From Zoogloea oleivorans (GTDB lineage Bacteria > Pseudomonadota > Gammaproteobacteria > Burkholderiales > Rhodocyclaceae): a stretch of 64,000 bases of DNA. The notes under the pieces were generated by a model that made no database searches, was not told where the DNA came from, and saw only the letters and a list, made by a program, of their open reading frames with translations. Of this stretch, positions 55,513 through 64,000 are shown in pieces; positions within the stretch are counted from its first letter, which is position 1; the number at the start of each line of letters is the position of its first letter. The stretch lies in NCBI RefSeq assembly GCF_008107625.1, contig NZ_SDKK01000001.1, forward strand, positions 247,070 through 311,069, in the 5' to 3' direction. Both the position numbers and the translations under genes were made by a program.

Positions 55513-56223
55513 CTAGTCGGTGTGGCGGGGGCGGGCCACCAGCATGTAGATGGCCGAGTTGGTCTCGCGAAGAGCCTTGGGGGTAATGAGGTCTTCGAGC
55601 AGCATGCGGCCATACATCAGTGCGCACAAGCCTGCTCCGCAAAGTCGTCCGAGTGGGCCCAGGTGCGACAGGACATGGTGATAGGCGAGGGTGCGGAACT
55701 GGGTCGTCCAGGCCAGCGGGCCGACGATGGGGTGCACGTCAAGCACCTCGAAGCCGCGTTCTTCCAGTTCCTTGCACAAGCCGTCGCGGGTCCAGCGGCG
55801 GTAGTCGGTGGGGTGAGGGTGATACAGCCAGGTGCCGTGGGTGGATAGCACGAGGCGTCCGTCCCGGGCAAGAACGCGGCGGCATTCTGCCAGATAGGCA
55901 TCGATATCCCAGACGTGCTCGAGCACCTGGAAGGAGACGACGCAATCGGCCGATGCGGCAGCAAGATCGAGCGCTTCGCCCGGCTTGAATACAATGTCGA
56001 TCTGCGGCCCGGCTGTCAGGTCGCAGGCCAGGTACTTTCCGCAGTGAGGCGCGAACAGTGGTCGGTAGGGGGTGTCACCAGCCCCGAAGTCGACAACCGT
56101 GCCCGTTGCCGTGAGCAAGCCCCCCGAAACGAGCTTATTGACGATGCCCTGGAGGGCTGTCGCCAGCTTCCTCAGGGTGTAGGCATCGTGGCGCCAAATG
56201 GGCGGGTTCATTCTGGGGTGCAT
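55513..56223 (-). CDS. Class I SAM-dependent methyltransferase
   Basis: 236 residues from the ATG at 56221-56223, or 232 from 56209-56211. SAM motif 'GTVVDFGAGDTPYRPLF', acidic 'LACDLTAG', post-I 'VVSFQVLEHVWDIDAYLAE' and 'GRLVLSTHG'. Nine bp upstream of the GT4 gene. The first possible start lies in a CATG shared with the divergent GtrA frame. Substrate is likely a glycan (inference). Confidence 0.83.
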   Translation of the reverse strand: MHPRMNPPIWRHDAYTLRKLATALQGIVNKLVSGGLLTATGTVVDFGAGDTPYRPLFAPHCGKYLACDLTAGPQIDIVFKPGEALDLAAASADCVVSFQVLEHVWDIDAYLAECRRVLARDGRLVLSTHGTWLYHPHPTDYRRWTRDGLCKELEERGFEVLDVHPIVGPLAWTTQFRTLAYHHVLSHLGPLGRLCGAGLCALMYGRMLLEDLITPKALRETNSAIYMLVARPRHTD

Positions 56224-56659
56224 GGGTTTTCTGTTTTCGGGCTTTTATGTGATGTTTTTTCAAGACAGGCGATGGTGGCGTTTTCTGGCGGTGGGGGGGG
56301 CGTGTTTCCTGACCAACCTCCTGGTGCTCTACGTCGGTACCGAGCTGGCCGGTCTGCATTACCTGGTGTCAATGCTGATTTCCATCGTCATCGCCAACAC
56401 GCTCGGCTGGGCTTTGAACCGGCAATGGACCTTTGCCTCTACCTCGACGGCCTGGTTTGCGGAATACACGCGCTATCTTGCCGTCAACCTTTCCAGTTTT
56501 CTCGCCAGTCTTGGCTTGATGGCCTTACTGGTGAGTGGGGCGGGTGTTCATTACCTGCTGGCGAGTGCCGGCATTGCCGTGGTCTTGACCGCGTTCAATT
56601 TCATCGCCCATCGGGGATGGAGTTTTGCGGGTAATGATCAGCCCGGCTCCCGTTCATAG
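56222..56659 (+). CDS. GtrA-family membrane protein
   Basis: 145 residues from 56222, or 135 from 56252 ('MFFQDRRWWRFLAVGG'), which fits family starts better. Four hydrophobic segments; 'FLAVGGACFLTNLLVLYVG', 'ANTLGWALNRQWTFAS' and 'FNFIAHRGWSFAG' are GtrA signatures. GtrA proteins flip or transfer lipid-linked sugars. It is the only plus-strand gene among minus ones and overlaps both neighbours. Confidence 0.82.
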   Translation: MGFLFSGFYVMFFQDRRWWRFLAVGGACFLTNLLVLYVGTELAGLHYLVSMLISIVIANTLGWALNRQWTFASTSTAWFAEYTRYLAVNLSSFLASLGLMALLVSGAGVHYLLASAGIAVVLTAFNFIAHRGWSFAGNDQPGSRS

Positions 56660-57219
56660 AGAGCCACGTACTGCAGCGAATTGGTCAGCAGGCCAAGGGG
56701 GCCAACGTGGCAGGGGGCTGGGTGAATGAATATTTTCTGGACCCATCCGCGGCGGGCCAGATGGTCCGTCCAGCTCCAGGCATGCTGGTAATTGTAGGGG
56801 GAGGGGATTCCGAACTTTCGGTTGCCCAGCTCGTCCAGTACCGCGAGGGCGAGGCGACCCGTTGCGCTGGAATAGTTGTGATCCTTGAGGAGCAGGTAAC
56901 GCCTGGAGACGCGGGTCAGCTCATCCAGTTGCCTGAACGGGTCCGCGCAGTGATGCAGCACGTCGACGGAGTAGGCCAAGTCGAAAGTTTCGTCTGGGAA
57001 GGGGAGTGGCGCGTCGGGCGTGCAGATCAAAGGCTCCACAAAAACATGCTCGCGTCGTTTGACATCAAGCGGCACCAGTTCCCGGACCTGCATGTGGGCG
57101 AGCACCTGGCTGGCGAACCAGCCGTCGCCGCACCCGAAGTCGAGCACCTTGTCCAAAGGACCCTGTGCTTCGAGGATGGGCTTGAGCATTGACCATATGC
57201 GCTGTCGGTAAGGGTTCAT
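56638..57219 (-). CDS. Class I SAM-dependent methyltransferase
   Basis: 193 residues. 'DKVLDFGCGDGWFASQVL', 'LPFPDETFDLAYSVDVLHHC' and 'RRYLLLKDHNY' are Methyltransf_11/23 motifs. It overlaps the 3' end of the convergent GtrA gene by 22 bp, and follows the large membrane protein gene by 45 bp. A glycan or lipid-linked substrate is inferred from context. Confidence 0.83.
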   Translation of the reverse strand: MNPYRQRIWSMLKPILEAQGPLDKVLDFGCGDGWFASQVLAHMQVRELVPLDVKRREHVFVEPLICTPDAPLPFPDETFDLAYSVDVLHHCADPFRQLDELTRVSRRYLLLKDHNYSSATGRLALAVLDELGNRKFGIPSPYNYQHAWSWTDHLARRGWVQKIFIHPAPCHVGPLGLLTNSLQYVALYEREPG

Positions 57220-57264
57220 GATCGGTTTGGCTTGTGTTGTTTGAGCGAATTCAGGTTGTTTCGA

Positions 57265-59277
57265 TCAAGGTATCTGCGTCCGGCCCCTGGGGGGCATCTC
57301 AGGGCAGTTTTCCTGCAGATGTCGTTGCTGTGCATCCTCCAGAACCGTGACATTGCCGCCGACGCCAGGCTTGGCGGTGATCAGCTGACCTCCGGATTCT
57401 AGGAGAAGGGTTTCCGTGCTGGCGAAAAAGCGGCGTCGTTGTCTCGGCATTTGCTCGCTCCACGCTTCTGCAGGGGCAAAGTAGGCAGGACAATGCCTTG
57501 TCCACCAGGCCATCCTTTCATCGATGTTCTTGCGGCGGGCGGCCTCCTCGGCAGGCATGGGCGGGGCATCCGTCACGGCACAGCTGATGATTACGCTACG
57601 CGGCATCTCAAGGGTGTAGGTGTCACTCGGGGTCGTCTGCTGCCAGTGCAGGGGAGGTCTGCCCTTGCCGTCAAGCACAAGCCACTGGCAGTCGTTCCTT
57701 TGTGTCTGCAAGCCGTATTCCGACAGCAGGGCATCCTGCACATCAAGGCTGGAGAGCGGGACGCCACCTGACTCGGCAAGGATCGGGACCAGATACAGCG
57801 TACGCCATGGCAGCCCGCTGTGCTGGTGACGCTGGCGTACCGTGGTCCAGACCAGTCCGGCCGGATTCAGCGTGTTTTGCCCGATCACGTTGATGAAGCG
57901 GGATGCGGGAGCCAGCTCCGCGCTCAGGCTGGAAAATGACTGGAGTTGAAGGGAAATATAGTAAGCGGGTTGTGTTCGCAGCTTGTCCGGCATCTCCAGG
58001 TCAAACCAGGATTCCGTCCAGTCCCGTTTCTCATGTCGGACGGCGTTGAGGGTGAGGCTGACGGTTCCTTGGGCAGTCAGTGGCAGCAGGATGACCAGCA
58101 AGGGCCAAATGTCGCTGCGGCCGGGGATGCGCAGGGCGGTCCAGGCGAGCCCCGGTCCCAGGAGGAGAAGCCCCTGTATGGCGTAGCGGGTGTTTCCGCT
58201 CGTGTATAGCCACGCCGGCATGAAAATGAGCAGGGTCAGCCAGAACAGTTTCGCTGCCGCCGGGTTCGCGCCGTGCTGGGTCCTGCCTTCTTTTTTACGG
58301 AATCGGCTCAGCACCGTGACGAGGAGTAGCGCGCCGATCAGCCAGAGCGGGCGTACATCCACGGCGATGCCTTCGAATCCTGGGCGCTGGAATGCATTGG
58401 CAAGGTCGAGCGGGTAGCGCAATGCGACCATCAGGGATTCGGGCCTAAAACGATCGGAGACGACGCTTTCGGCAGGAAACCAGGGGGAGGCGAACAGGCT
58501 GTTGAAGAGGGGGAAAACTGGGTTGCCGAAATTTTTCCACAGCATGAATGCGTGGGGGCCACCTGTGATGGCAAGGCCGGCGAATCCGCTGGCGGCGGTT
58601 CTCCACAGTACGCTCCAGCCGCGAGACCCGGCCACCAGCGTTGCGGCAAGCGCCAAGGCGCCGCAGAAAACGAGGGCAGAGGGTTTGAGTCCCATGGAGA
58701 CTCCCGCCAGCAGCCCTGCAAGGTACAGCAGGCGCCAGGTGTGTCTTGATGAGCGGGGATTGAAGTCACGCAGCCAGTAAAGCAGGCTCAGCAATGCGCC
58801 GAGGGACGGAATGCTCACGATCACGTCGGTAAAGCTGCTGCCCACTTCGATCAGGAATGCGGGGGTCAGCCCGCCAAGCAGCACGCCACAAAAGACCATC
58901 AGGCGGCGCAGCCGGTTTGTTGGTGGCGTGAGTTCGACGGCAATGAAGTGCAGCAGCCACAGATTGATGCTGTGCAGCGCAGCAACCGTAACGGTGATCA
59001 GGATGCTGTGCCAGCCCGTGCTGTACGCCGCAAAAAAGGGCAGGTGCGCCAGGGGGTTGAGGTATCCCTGCGAGCTGGCGGCAAACAGTTCTTCCGGCAG
59101 GCGGTTCTGCCACCAGGCCTGGGCAACGTAGAGGTGGTAGTTGAGCTGGTCCCAGCTTTGATCCCGGCCCGCCCAGATACTCCAGCCAAGGCACAGCAGG
59201 GTGTATGTCAGGCAGCAGGCGAGGTGGAAACCCGGGCCTGCTGGTGTGTTCGCGTTGGCGTCGTGCTGGGTGCTCAT
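57265..59277 (-). CDS. Large polytopic membrane protein, possible glycosyltransferase (GT-C-like)
   Basis: 670 residues from the ATG at 59275-59277, overlapping the GT2 stop. About ten hydrophobic segments in the first ~450 residues, an early 'GRDQSWDQLNYHLY' luminal acidic loop, then a large soluble C-terminal domain. The layout resembles GT-C enzymes (dolichyl-phosphate-mannose transferase type), where a DD/DxD acidic loop is catalytic. No definite family is claimed. It pairs with the GT2/DPM-like gene just upstream, which would make the lipid-linked donor (inference). Confidence 0.7.
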   Translation of the reverse strand: MSTQHDANANTPAGPGFHLACCLTYTLLCLGWSIWAGRDQSWDQLNYHLYVAQAWWQNRLPEELFAASSQGYLNPLAHLPFFAAYSTGWHSILITVTVAALHSINLWLLHFIAVELTPPTNRLRRLMVFCGVLLGGLTPAFLIEVGSSFTDVIVSIPSLGALLSLLYWLRDFNPRSSRHTWRLLYLAGLLAGVSMGLKPSALVFCGALALAATLVAGSRGWSVLWRTAASGFAGLAITGGPHAFMLWKNFGNPVFPLFNSLFASPWFPAESVVSDRFRPESLMVALRYPLDLANAFQRPGFEGIAVDVRPLWLIGALLLVTVLSRFRKKEGRTQHGANPAAAKLFWLTLLIFMPAWLYTSGNTRYAIQGLLLLGPGLAWTALRIPGRSDIWPLLVILLPLTAQGTVSLTLNAVRHEKRDWTESWFDLEMPDKLRTQPAYYISLQLQSFSSLSAELAPASRFINVIGQNTLNPAGLVWTTVRQRHQHSGLPWRTLYLVPILAESGGVPLSSLDVQDALLSEYGLQTQRNDCQWLVLDGKGRPPLHWQQTTPSDTYTLEMPRSVIISCAVTDAPPMPAEEAARRKNIDERMAWWTRHCPAYFAPAEAWSEQMPRQRRRFFASTETLLLESGGQLITAKPGVGGNVTVLEDAQQRHLQENCPEMPPRGRTQIP

Positions 59278-60485
59278 TGAGTACGGCGGTCCAGTGTGAA
59301 TTGAAGGAATGTCAGCCAGAAACTGGCGATGAGTAGTTCCATGCCGCTGATCCCGAGTGCGGCGGCCGGAATGGCACGGCGCATGGTGGCGCTCGGATTG
59401 AGCGCAGCAAAGCCACCGGTTTCCCAGCCAGCCAGCGTTTGCCAGGCCAGGCCAAGGGCGCAGATGACGATGAACACGGCGACCAGCAGCCCGAGCTCCA
59501 GCCTGAATTTGGCGATCAGCCAGCGCGTGAGCGGTGAGTGGGGGAGCAGACCCAGGCAACTGCCGGTGCACCGGGCCAGGATGCCGAACAGCACCATCTG
59601 CATGCCTACGACGCTGGCTGCCGAGGCGTACAGGAGGGAGTGAATGTCGAAACCCACGCCGCCCACGATGCGCGTCTCCGGCAGGATCCACAGGCTGCCG
59701 AGCAGGCCGCTGATGAACAGCAGCAGGCCCGGGTAGAAGAACAGCCAGCGCGGCGACAGCAGCAGCATGAAGCGCAGGTGGCGCCATCCGTCCCGCCAAC
59801 TGCGCAGGTGGGGTGGCCGGTTGCGGCCGTCTGGCTTGAGGGTGGTCGGAATCTCGCAGATCTTCAATTGCGCCATCGATGCCTTGATGACCATTTCGCT
59901 GGCGAACTCCATGCCTGTGGTTTGCAGTTTCAGGGCGCGGATGGCTGCCGTGTTGAAGCCTCGCAGGCCGCAGTGGAAATCACGCACCGGAATGCGGAAG
60001 AACAGGCGCCCGATGAAGCTCAGGACCGGATTGCCGAGGTAGCGATGGAGGGGCGGCATGGCGCCCGGGGCGATGCCGCCGAGGAAGCGGTTGCCCATGA
60101 CCAGCTCGTGGCCTTGCTTCAGGGCCGCATGGAAGGGATCGATGGCATCGAAGGCGTAGCTGTCGTCGGCATCGGCCATGATGATGAAGCGTCCGCGGGC
60201 GGCGTCGATGCCTGCCCGCAAGGCGGCACCGTAGCCGCGCACCGGTACATTGATCACCCGCGCTCCAGCCGCTTGCGCAATGGCCTGCGAGCCGTCCGTG
60301 GAGCCGTTGTCGGCAATCAGGACTTCACCCGACACGCCGAGCCTGGCCAGGCTGGCCTGCGCCTTGGCGATGCAGATGCCCAGGGTCGCCGATTCGTTGA
60401 GGCAGGGCATCAGAACGCTTAATTCGCACCCGTCGGAGGGGAGGAAGGGGGCTTTTTCAGGAGAAGCAGTCGAGTCGTTGATCAT
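59274..60485 (-). CDS. Glycosyltransferase family 2, DPM1-like with C-terminal membrane helices
   Basis: 403 residues from the ATG at 60483-60485 (a GTG 15 codons upstream is possible). GT-A motifs 'LSVLMPCLNESATLGICI', 'VLIADNGSTDGSQ', 'FIIMADADDSY' (DxD) and 'DFHCGLRGFN'. Four to six C-terminal hydrophobic segments. Such proteins make polyprenyl-phosphate sugars. It heads the minus-strand glycan run. Confidence 0.88.
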   Translation of the reverse strand: MINDSTASPEKAPFLPSDGCELSVLMPCLNESATLGICIAKAQASLARLGVSGEVLIADNGSTDGSQAIAQAAGARVINVPVRGYGAALRAGIDAARGRFIIMADADDSYAFDAIDPFHAALKQGHELVMGNRFLGGIAPGAMPPLHRYLGNPVLSFIGRLFFRIPVRDFHCGLRGFNTAAIRALKLQTTGMEFASEMVIKASMAQLKICEIPTTLKPDGRNRPPHLRSWRDGWRHLRFMLLLSPRWLFFYPGLLLFISGLLGSLWILPETRIVGGVGFDIHSLLYASAASVVGMQMVLFGILARCTGSCLGLLPHSPLTRWLIAKFRLELGLLVAVFIVICALGLAWQTLAGWETGGFAALNPSATMRRAIPAAALGISGMELLIASFWLTFLQFTLDRRTQ

Positions 60486-60650
60486 TGCGTTGTCGAAGGA
60501 AAAATGGCTGGCTGGAACACTTCCTGCCACACCGGCCGGCAGCCTGGATTCGCCAATCAGGCGCGGGGGTGTGAGCCTACAGGGACTTCGTGCTCCGAGT
60601 CAAAAACATGCCCAAGGCATCGTTTGGAAAGGGGTGTCAATCCCGCCGAC

Positions 60651-60679
60651 TTGACAAAAGTGAGTCGAATCAATAGAAT
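60651..60679 (+). promoter_or_regulatory. Strong sigma-70-type promoter
   Basis: TTGACA, 17-nt spacer, TAGAAT, which is close to consensus. It points toward the lytic transglycosylase gene 335 bp away. The 60486-60650 and 60714-61013 stretches show nothing else I can name. Confidence 0.65.
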
Positions 60680-60686
60680 GCAGTCT

Positions 60687-60713
60687 GTGTGCAATGCAGC
60701 ACGCAATTTTTTT
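60687..60713 (+). terminator. Terminator-like hairpin immediately after the promoter
   Basis: GTGTGC, loop AATGCA, GCACGC, then AATTTTTTT. The stem starts at about the predicted transcription start. Confidence 0.5.
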
Positions 60714-61013
60714 GTTACACGTCGGTGTCGAAACCGCTGCATGATCGGGATTCTCACTCCTGGTTACTGACCATCTCAAGGTCTGGTTTTGATGCTTTTT
60801 TTGGCACGCTGTCTGGTTGCGTCAGCGTGTTTGGATCCAACCCCTGGCGACCTAGTCTTTTGAATGCCGTTGGCCGTTTCACTGGCTGATGAGTTGAACT
60901 CCGCCCTGTTGTTTTTGGGCTGTCGGGTGATACAACCGGATGCTTGTCTCATTGCTTTGTGAGGCAGACCTGCGCGCGCGTTCGATGGATTGTGGCCACA
61001 GAAAGGAGAGCCC

Positions 61014-61715
61014 ATGTTCGCAACTCGTATCGCGAAGTACGCACGTCACGCGGCTTCATTCATGCTTCACTTCGCCCACGGCGGTCTTCTCGTCGCTGGC
61101 CTTATCGTTACTCTCTTTGTTGCATCACGTATTGCCAATCACGGCGTACAAGGCTTGTCCCTCGGTAGTTTGACCGGTGAATCGTCCGCCAGCGCGGTCA
61201 TTGATGAGCCGGAAGTAGACGTAATCCAGGTGGCGGAGAATCCGTCATCCCAGTTGAGCCCCGATCTCCAGCGGGTCAAGACATACGTAGCCAAGCGTTA
61301 CCAGGTTTCCGCAGTGGCGCTTGAGCCGCTCCTGGCGGCAGCCCAGCAAACCGGGCGCAGTGTGGGTGTGGACCCCTTGCTGCTGGTGGCGGTGATGGCC
61401 ATCGAGTCCCGTTTCAATCCCTTTGCCGAGAGCCCGATGGGTGCCCAGGGACTGATGCAGGTGATTCCAAAATGGCATCCCGACAAGATTGATGTGAAGT
61501 CTGACAAGGGGGCAATGTTCGATCCCGATACCAACATCCGTGTTGGAGCCCTTGTGCTCAAGGAATACATCAAGAGCACCGGCTCGATCGAAATGGCTCT
61601 GCAGAAGTTCAACGGTTCCAGCGATCCCTCGGCACCCTACGCCAACAAGGTTATGGCTGTGAAAGCCCAGTTGAGCCAGGCTGCCCGCAGCGGCAGCCGA
61701 TTCGTCGGCGTCTGA
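61014..61715 (+). CDS. Lytic transglycosylase (SLT domain)
   Basis: The ATG at 61014 (SD AAAGGAGAG) gives 233 residues. One N-terminal hydrophobic segment (about 18-42) acts as anchor or signal. The SLT domain lies in the C-terminal half: catalytic Glu in 'AVMAIESRFNPFAESPMG', then 'GAQGLMQVIP' and 'NIRVGALVLKEYI'. It cuts periplasmic peptidoglycan. Its nearest gene is the divergent glycan run. Confidence 0.88.
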   Translation: MFATRIAKYARHAASFMLHFAHGGLLVAGLIVTLFVASRIANHGVQGLSLGSLTGESSASAVIDEPEVDVIQVAENPSSQLSPDLQRVKTYVAKRYQVSAVALEPLLAAAQQTGRSVGVDPLLLVAVMAIESRFNPFAESPMGAQGLMQVIPKWHPDKIDVKSDKGAMFDPDTNIRVGALVLKEYIKSTGSIEMALQKFNGSSDPSAPYANKVMAVKAQLSQAARSGSRFVGV

Positions 61716-61768
61716 GGCTTGTCCGTGACGCTGGCTGTTCAGCTGGCGTCACCTTTTGTTCTTCCCCC

Positions 61769-62929
61769 TTAATTTTTCAGTACCTTGCGAATCCGTTCTG
61801 CGGCTTCGACTAGCCTCGCTTCGTCGGTTGTGTAGGCGATGCGCAGGTGGCGTTCGGGGGCGTTATCGCCGAAGTCGAGGCCGGGCGTGGTGGCGACGCC
61901 GGCTTCTTCGATGAGCCGTTTTGCCAGGCTTTCGCTGCTGTCGGCCAGCCCGGAGATGTCGGCGTACAGGTAGAAGGCGCCCTGTGGTTCCGTTGCGAAG
62001 CGAAAGCCCAGTTCGCGCAGGGCTGGCAGCAGTGCGTTGCGCCGGTTGGCGAAGGCGTGGCGGCGGGCTTCGAGAATTTCCAGGGTTCCCGGTGCGAAGG
62101 CCGCGAGTGCCGCGTGCTGGGCCGGGGTCGATGGCGAGATGAAGAAGTGCTGGGCGAGCTTTTCGATCTCGCGCACATAGGCGTGCGGAACGACCATCCA
62201 GCCCAGGCGCCAGCCGGTCATGCCGAAATACTTGGAAAAACTGTTTACCACAAACACGTCATCCAGCCGGCTCAGCGCGCTGCTCGCCTCGATGCCGTAG
62301 TTGAGGCCCTGATAGATCTCGTCGACGATCAGCACGCCGTCTCGGGCGCTGACCGTTTGTTGCAATGCGATGATTTCGTCCTGGCTCAGCAGGGTGCCGG
62401 TCGGGTTCGCCGGTGAGGCGACCATCAGGCCCCGGGTGCGCGGCGTCCATGCCGCTTCCACGTGCGCCGGGGTCGGCTGGAAGCGGCTGGAGGCATCCAC
62501 GGGGAGCGCCTTGGCCACGCCTTCGAAGCTGCGTACCAGATGGCGGTTGGACGGGTAGCCCGGATCGGGCAGCAGCCATTCGTCGCCCGGATCGGTGAGC
62601 ACTGCCAGGGCCAGCATCAGTGCGCCCGAGGCGCCGGGCGTGACGATGATGCGTTCCGGCGACACATCGGCGCCAAAACGATCCTGGTAGAAGCGGGAAA
62701 TCGCTTCGCGCAGGGCGGTGAGGCCGAGTGCCGGGGTGTAATGGACGTGTCCGCCGGCCAGAAAGCGCTGGGCCGCCTCGACGATGGGTGGGGGGCTGGG
62801 GAAATCCGGCTCGCCCACTTCGAGGTGGATGATGTCCCGACCCGCGGCCGCCAGTTCGTGAGCGCGCTTGAGGATTTCCATCACGTGGAAGGGCTGGATG
62901 TCGGCCATGCGGCGGGCGATGCGGGTCAT
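61769..62929 (-). CDS. PLP-dependent class I aminotransferase
   Basis: 386 residues. 'DIIHLEVGEPDFPSP', 'VTPGASGALMLALAVL', 'VASPANPTGTLLS', 'LIVDEIYQGLNYG', and the Schiff-base Lys in 'VNSFSKYFGMTGWRLGW' are fold-type I AspC/AlaT motifs. 'RHLRIAYTTDEARL' near the C-terminus holds the carboxylate-binding Arg. It is a general amino-acid aminotransferase; specificity is not readable. Confidence 0.9.
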   Translation of the reverse strand: MTRIARRMADIQPFHVMEILKRAHELAAAGRDIIHLEVGEPDFPSPPPIVEAAQRFLAGGHVHYTPALGLTALREAISRFYQDRFGADVSPERIIVTPGASGALMLALAVLTDPGDEWLLPDPGYPSNRHLVRSFEGVAKALPVDASSRFQPTPAHVEAAWTPRTRGLMVASPANPTGTLLSQDEIIALQQTVSARDGVLIVDEIYQGLNYGIEASSALSRLDDVFVVNSFSKYFGMTGWRLGWMVVPHAYVREIEKLAQHFFISPSTPAQHAALAAFAPGTLEILEARRHAFANRRNALLPALRELGFRFATEPQGAFYLYADISGLADSSESLAKRLIEEAGVATTPGLDFGDNAPERHLRIAYTTDEARLVEAAERIRKVLKN

Positions 62930-62952
62930 ACCTGTACTTTCTTCTGCAAAAC

Positions 62953-62982
62953 AAAAAAGCGCCGATTGCTCGACGCTTTTTT
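62953..62982 (-). terminator. Intrinsic terminator after the PEPCK gene
   Basis: AAAAAAGCG(T/C)C and GGCGCTTTTTT form a palindromic stem 34 bp after the stop. The arms work in both orientations. Confidence 0.85.
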
Positions 62983-63016
62983 GCGGTTTCAGAGCAGCCT
63001 CGCGGCGGCTGTGAAA

Positions 63017-64000
63017 TTACACCGACAGGGCCAGTTCGAACAGTTCGCGCTTGAGCATGAACTGCTTGGGGAGGCGATCCTGCAGCTTGTCGAACCACTC
63101 CTTGTGGCCGGCCAGCTCGGTCTTCCAGGCTTCGGCGTCGATCTTGACCAAGGCGTTGAATTCTTCCTTGGTGACGTCGGAGCCGGTCCAGTCGATGTCT
63201 TCGTACTGGGGCATCCACCCGAGGGCGTTCTCGGTGGCGTGGACGCGGCCACGGACACGGTCGACAACCCACTTCAGGACGCGCATGTTCTCGCCGAAGC
63301 CGGGCCACATGAAGTTGCCATCCTGGTCCATGCGGAACCAGTTCACGCAGAAGATGCCGGGAGCCTGGTCGACCGTGTGACCCATCTTCAGCCAGTGGTT
63401 GAAGTAGTCACCCATGTGATAGCCGCAGAACGGCAGCATGGCGAACGGATCGCGACGGACCACGCCCTGGGCGCCAAAGGCGGCGGCAGTGGTTTCGGAA
63501 CCGAGGGTGGCAGCCATGTAGACGCCGTAGTTCCAGTTGAAAGCCTGGTACACCAGCGGCACGGTGGTGGCACGACGGCCGCCGAAGATGAAGGCGGAAA
63601 TCGGCACGCCAGCCGGATCTTCCCAGTTCGGGTCGATGGACGGGCACTGGCTGGCCGGGGCGGTGAAGCGGGAGTTCGGATGCGCAGCCTTGCGGCCGGT
63701 TTCCTTGGCCAGCTCCGGCGTCCAGTCCTTGCCTTGCCAGTCGATCAGGTGAGCCGGGGCTTCCTTGGTCATGCCTTCCCACCACACATCGCCATCGTCG
63801 GTCAGCGCGACGTTGGTGAAGATGATGTTTTCCTTGAGGGTGGCCAACGCGTTGAAGTTGGTCTTCTCGGAGGTGCCCGGTGCGACGCCGAAGAAGCCGG
63901 CTTCCGGGTTGATGGCGTAGAAACGGGTGGTGCCGTCGGCTTCCTTGCGGGGCTTGATCCAGGCGATGTCGTCGCCGACGGTGGAGATCTTCCAGCCGTC
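63017..64000 (-). CDS. pckG: GTP-dependent phosphoenolpyruvate carboxykinase (5' part outside window)
   Basis: 327 C-terminal residues, open to the window edge. '[17 protein letters not shown]', '[19 protein letters not shown]', '[20 protein letters not shown]', '[20 protein letters not shown]' and '[24 protein letters not shown]' are GTP-type PEPCK signatures, including the GTP-binding FGEN loop. It interconverts oxaloacetate and PEP. The N-terminus with the substrate and P-loop regions lies outside. Confidence 0.95.
   Translation of the reverse strand, partial: DGWKISTVGDDIAWIKPRKEADGTTRFYAINPEAGFFGVAPGTSEKTNFNALATLKENIIFTNVALTDDGDVWWEGMTKEAPAHLIDWQGKDWTPELAKETGRKAAHPNSRFTAPASQCPSIDPNWEDPAGVPISAFIFGGRRATTVPLVYQAFNWNYGVYMAATLGSETTAAAFGAQGVVRRDPFAMLPFCGYHMGDYFNHWLKMGHTVDQAPGIFCVNWFRMDQDGNFMWPGFGENMRVLKWVVDRVRGRVHATENALGWMPQYEDIDWTGSDVTKEEFNALVKIDAEAWKTELAGHKEWFDKLQDRLPKQFMLKRELFELALSV

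Noticed and set aside
60802-60820. Sigma-54 promoter before the transglycosylase (TGGCACG ... TTGC)
   Set aside because: The -24 to -12 spacing is four nt too long.

Overview
The window reads as chromosome of a high-GC betaproteobacterium, most likely a member of the Rhodocyclales (Azoarcus/Thauera/Zoogloea-like). The basis is a complete aerobic phenylacetyl-CoA (paa) cluster linked to a branched-chain-type ABC transporter, a NifJ-type pyruvate oxidoreductase, nirBD with a phosphatase-kinase partner, sigma-54 promoters and NsrR. There are no rRNA, tRNA, CRISPR or IS elements.

Region 1 (1-7250, minus strand) is an operon of at least five genes. It encodes a glycine-zipper exported protein, a caspase-like (C14) lipoprotein, a DUF4384 protein, a 1003-residue tubulin/FtsZ-like GTPase and a zinc-ribbon/TPR membrane protein. 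Its leader carries a well-formed class I cyclic-di-GMP riboswitch (GEMM-I), so this uncharacterised tubulin-caspase system appears to be under c-di-GMP control.

Region 2 (7300-16160) holds a flavodoxin-like protein, a J-domain protein, a tandem array of 85-bp palindromic units, nifJ with a dihydroorotate-dehydrogenase-like partner, a PAS-PAS-GGDEF diguanylate cyclase, a flavin reductase and a small membrane protein.

Region 3 (16350-22190, minus) is nirB-nirD-nirC plus a PP2C/kinase fusion. The leader combines a possible NtrC site, a sigma-54 promoter, a two-hairpin ANTAR (NasT/NasR-type) antitermination element and an RBS-occluding hairpin.

Region 4 (22257-44246) is the phenylacetate region. 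It has a liv-type ABC transporter whose LivF carries an N-terminal hemerythrin domain, an IclR regulator, paaY, paaX, a ferredoxin-type reductase, and the long operon paaN-G-H-I-K-J-livK-paaF-ECH-paaABCDE, ending in an intrinsic terminator. Two matching dyads, TGATAC(N26-27)GTATC, sit upstream of livH and between the reductase gene and paaN and are likely PaaX operators.

Region 5 (44250-53000) begins with two structured direct repeats and a 1355-residue protein that looks like an antiviral STAND defence protein: a Cap4/DUF4297-like nuclease, a P-loop NTPase and a helical-repeat C-terminus. Next come a decayed hotdog thioesterase fragment, sigma-54-dependent amtB, a ferredoxin-NADP reductase, a class II aldolase-family gene, and nsrR with likely operators.

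Region 6 (53090-64000) has a sigma-54-dependent type IV pilin, ampD, a surface-glycan cluster (two glycosyltransferases, two methyltransferases, GtrA, a polytopic membrane protein), a lytic transglycosylase, a class I aminotransferase and the 3' part of GTP-dependent PEP carboxykinase.
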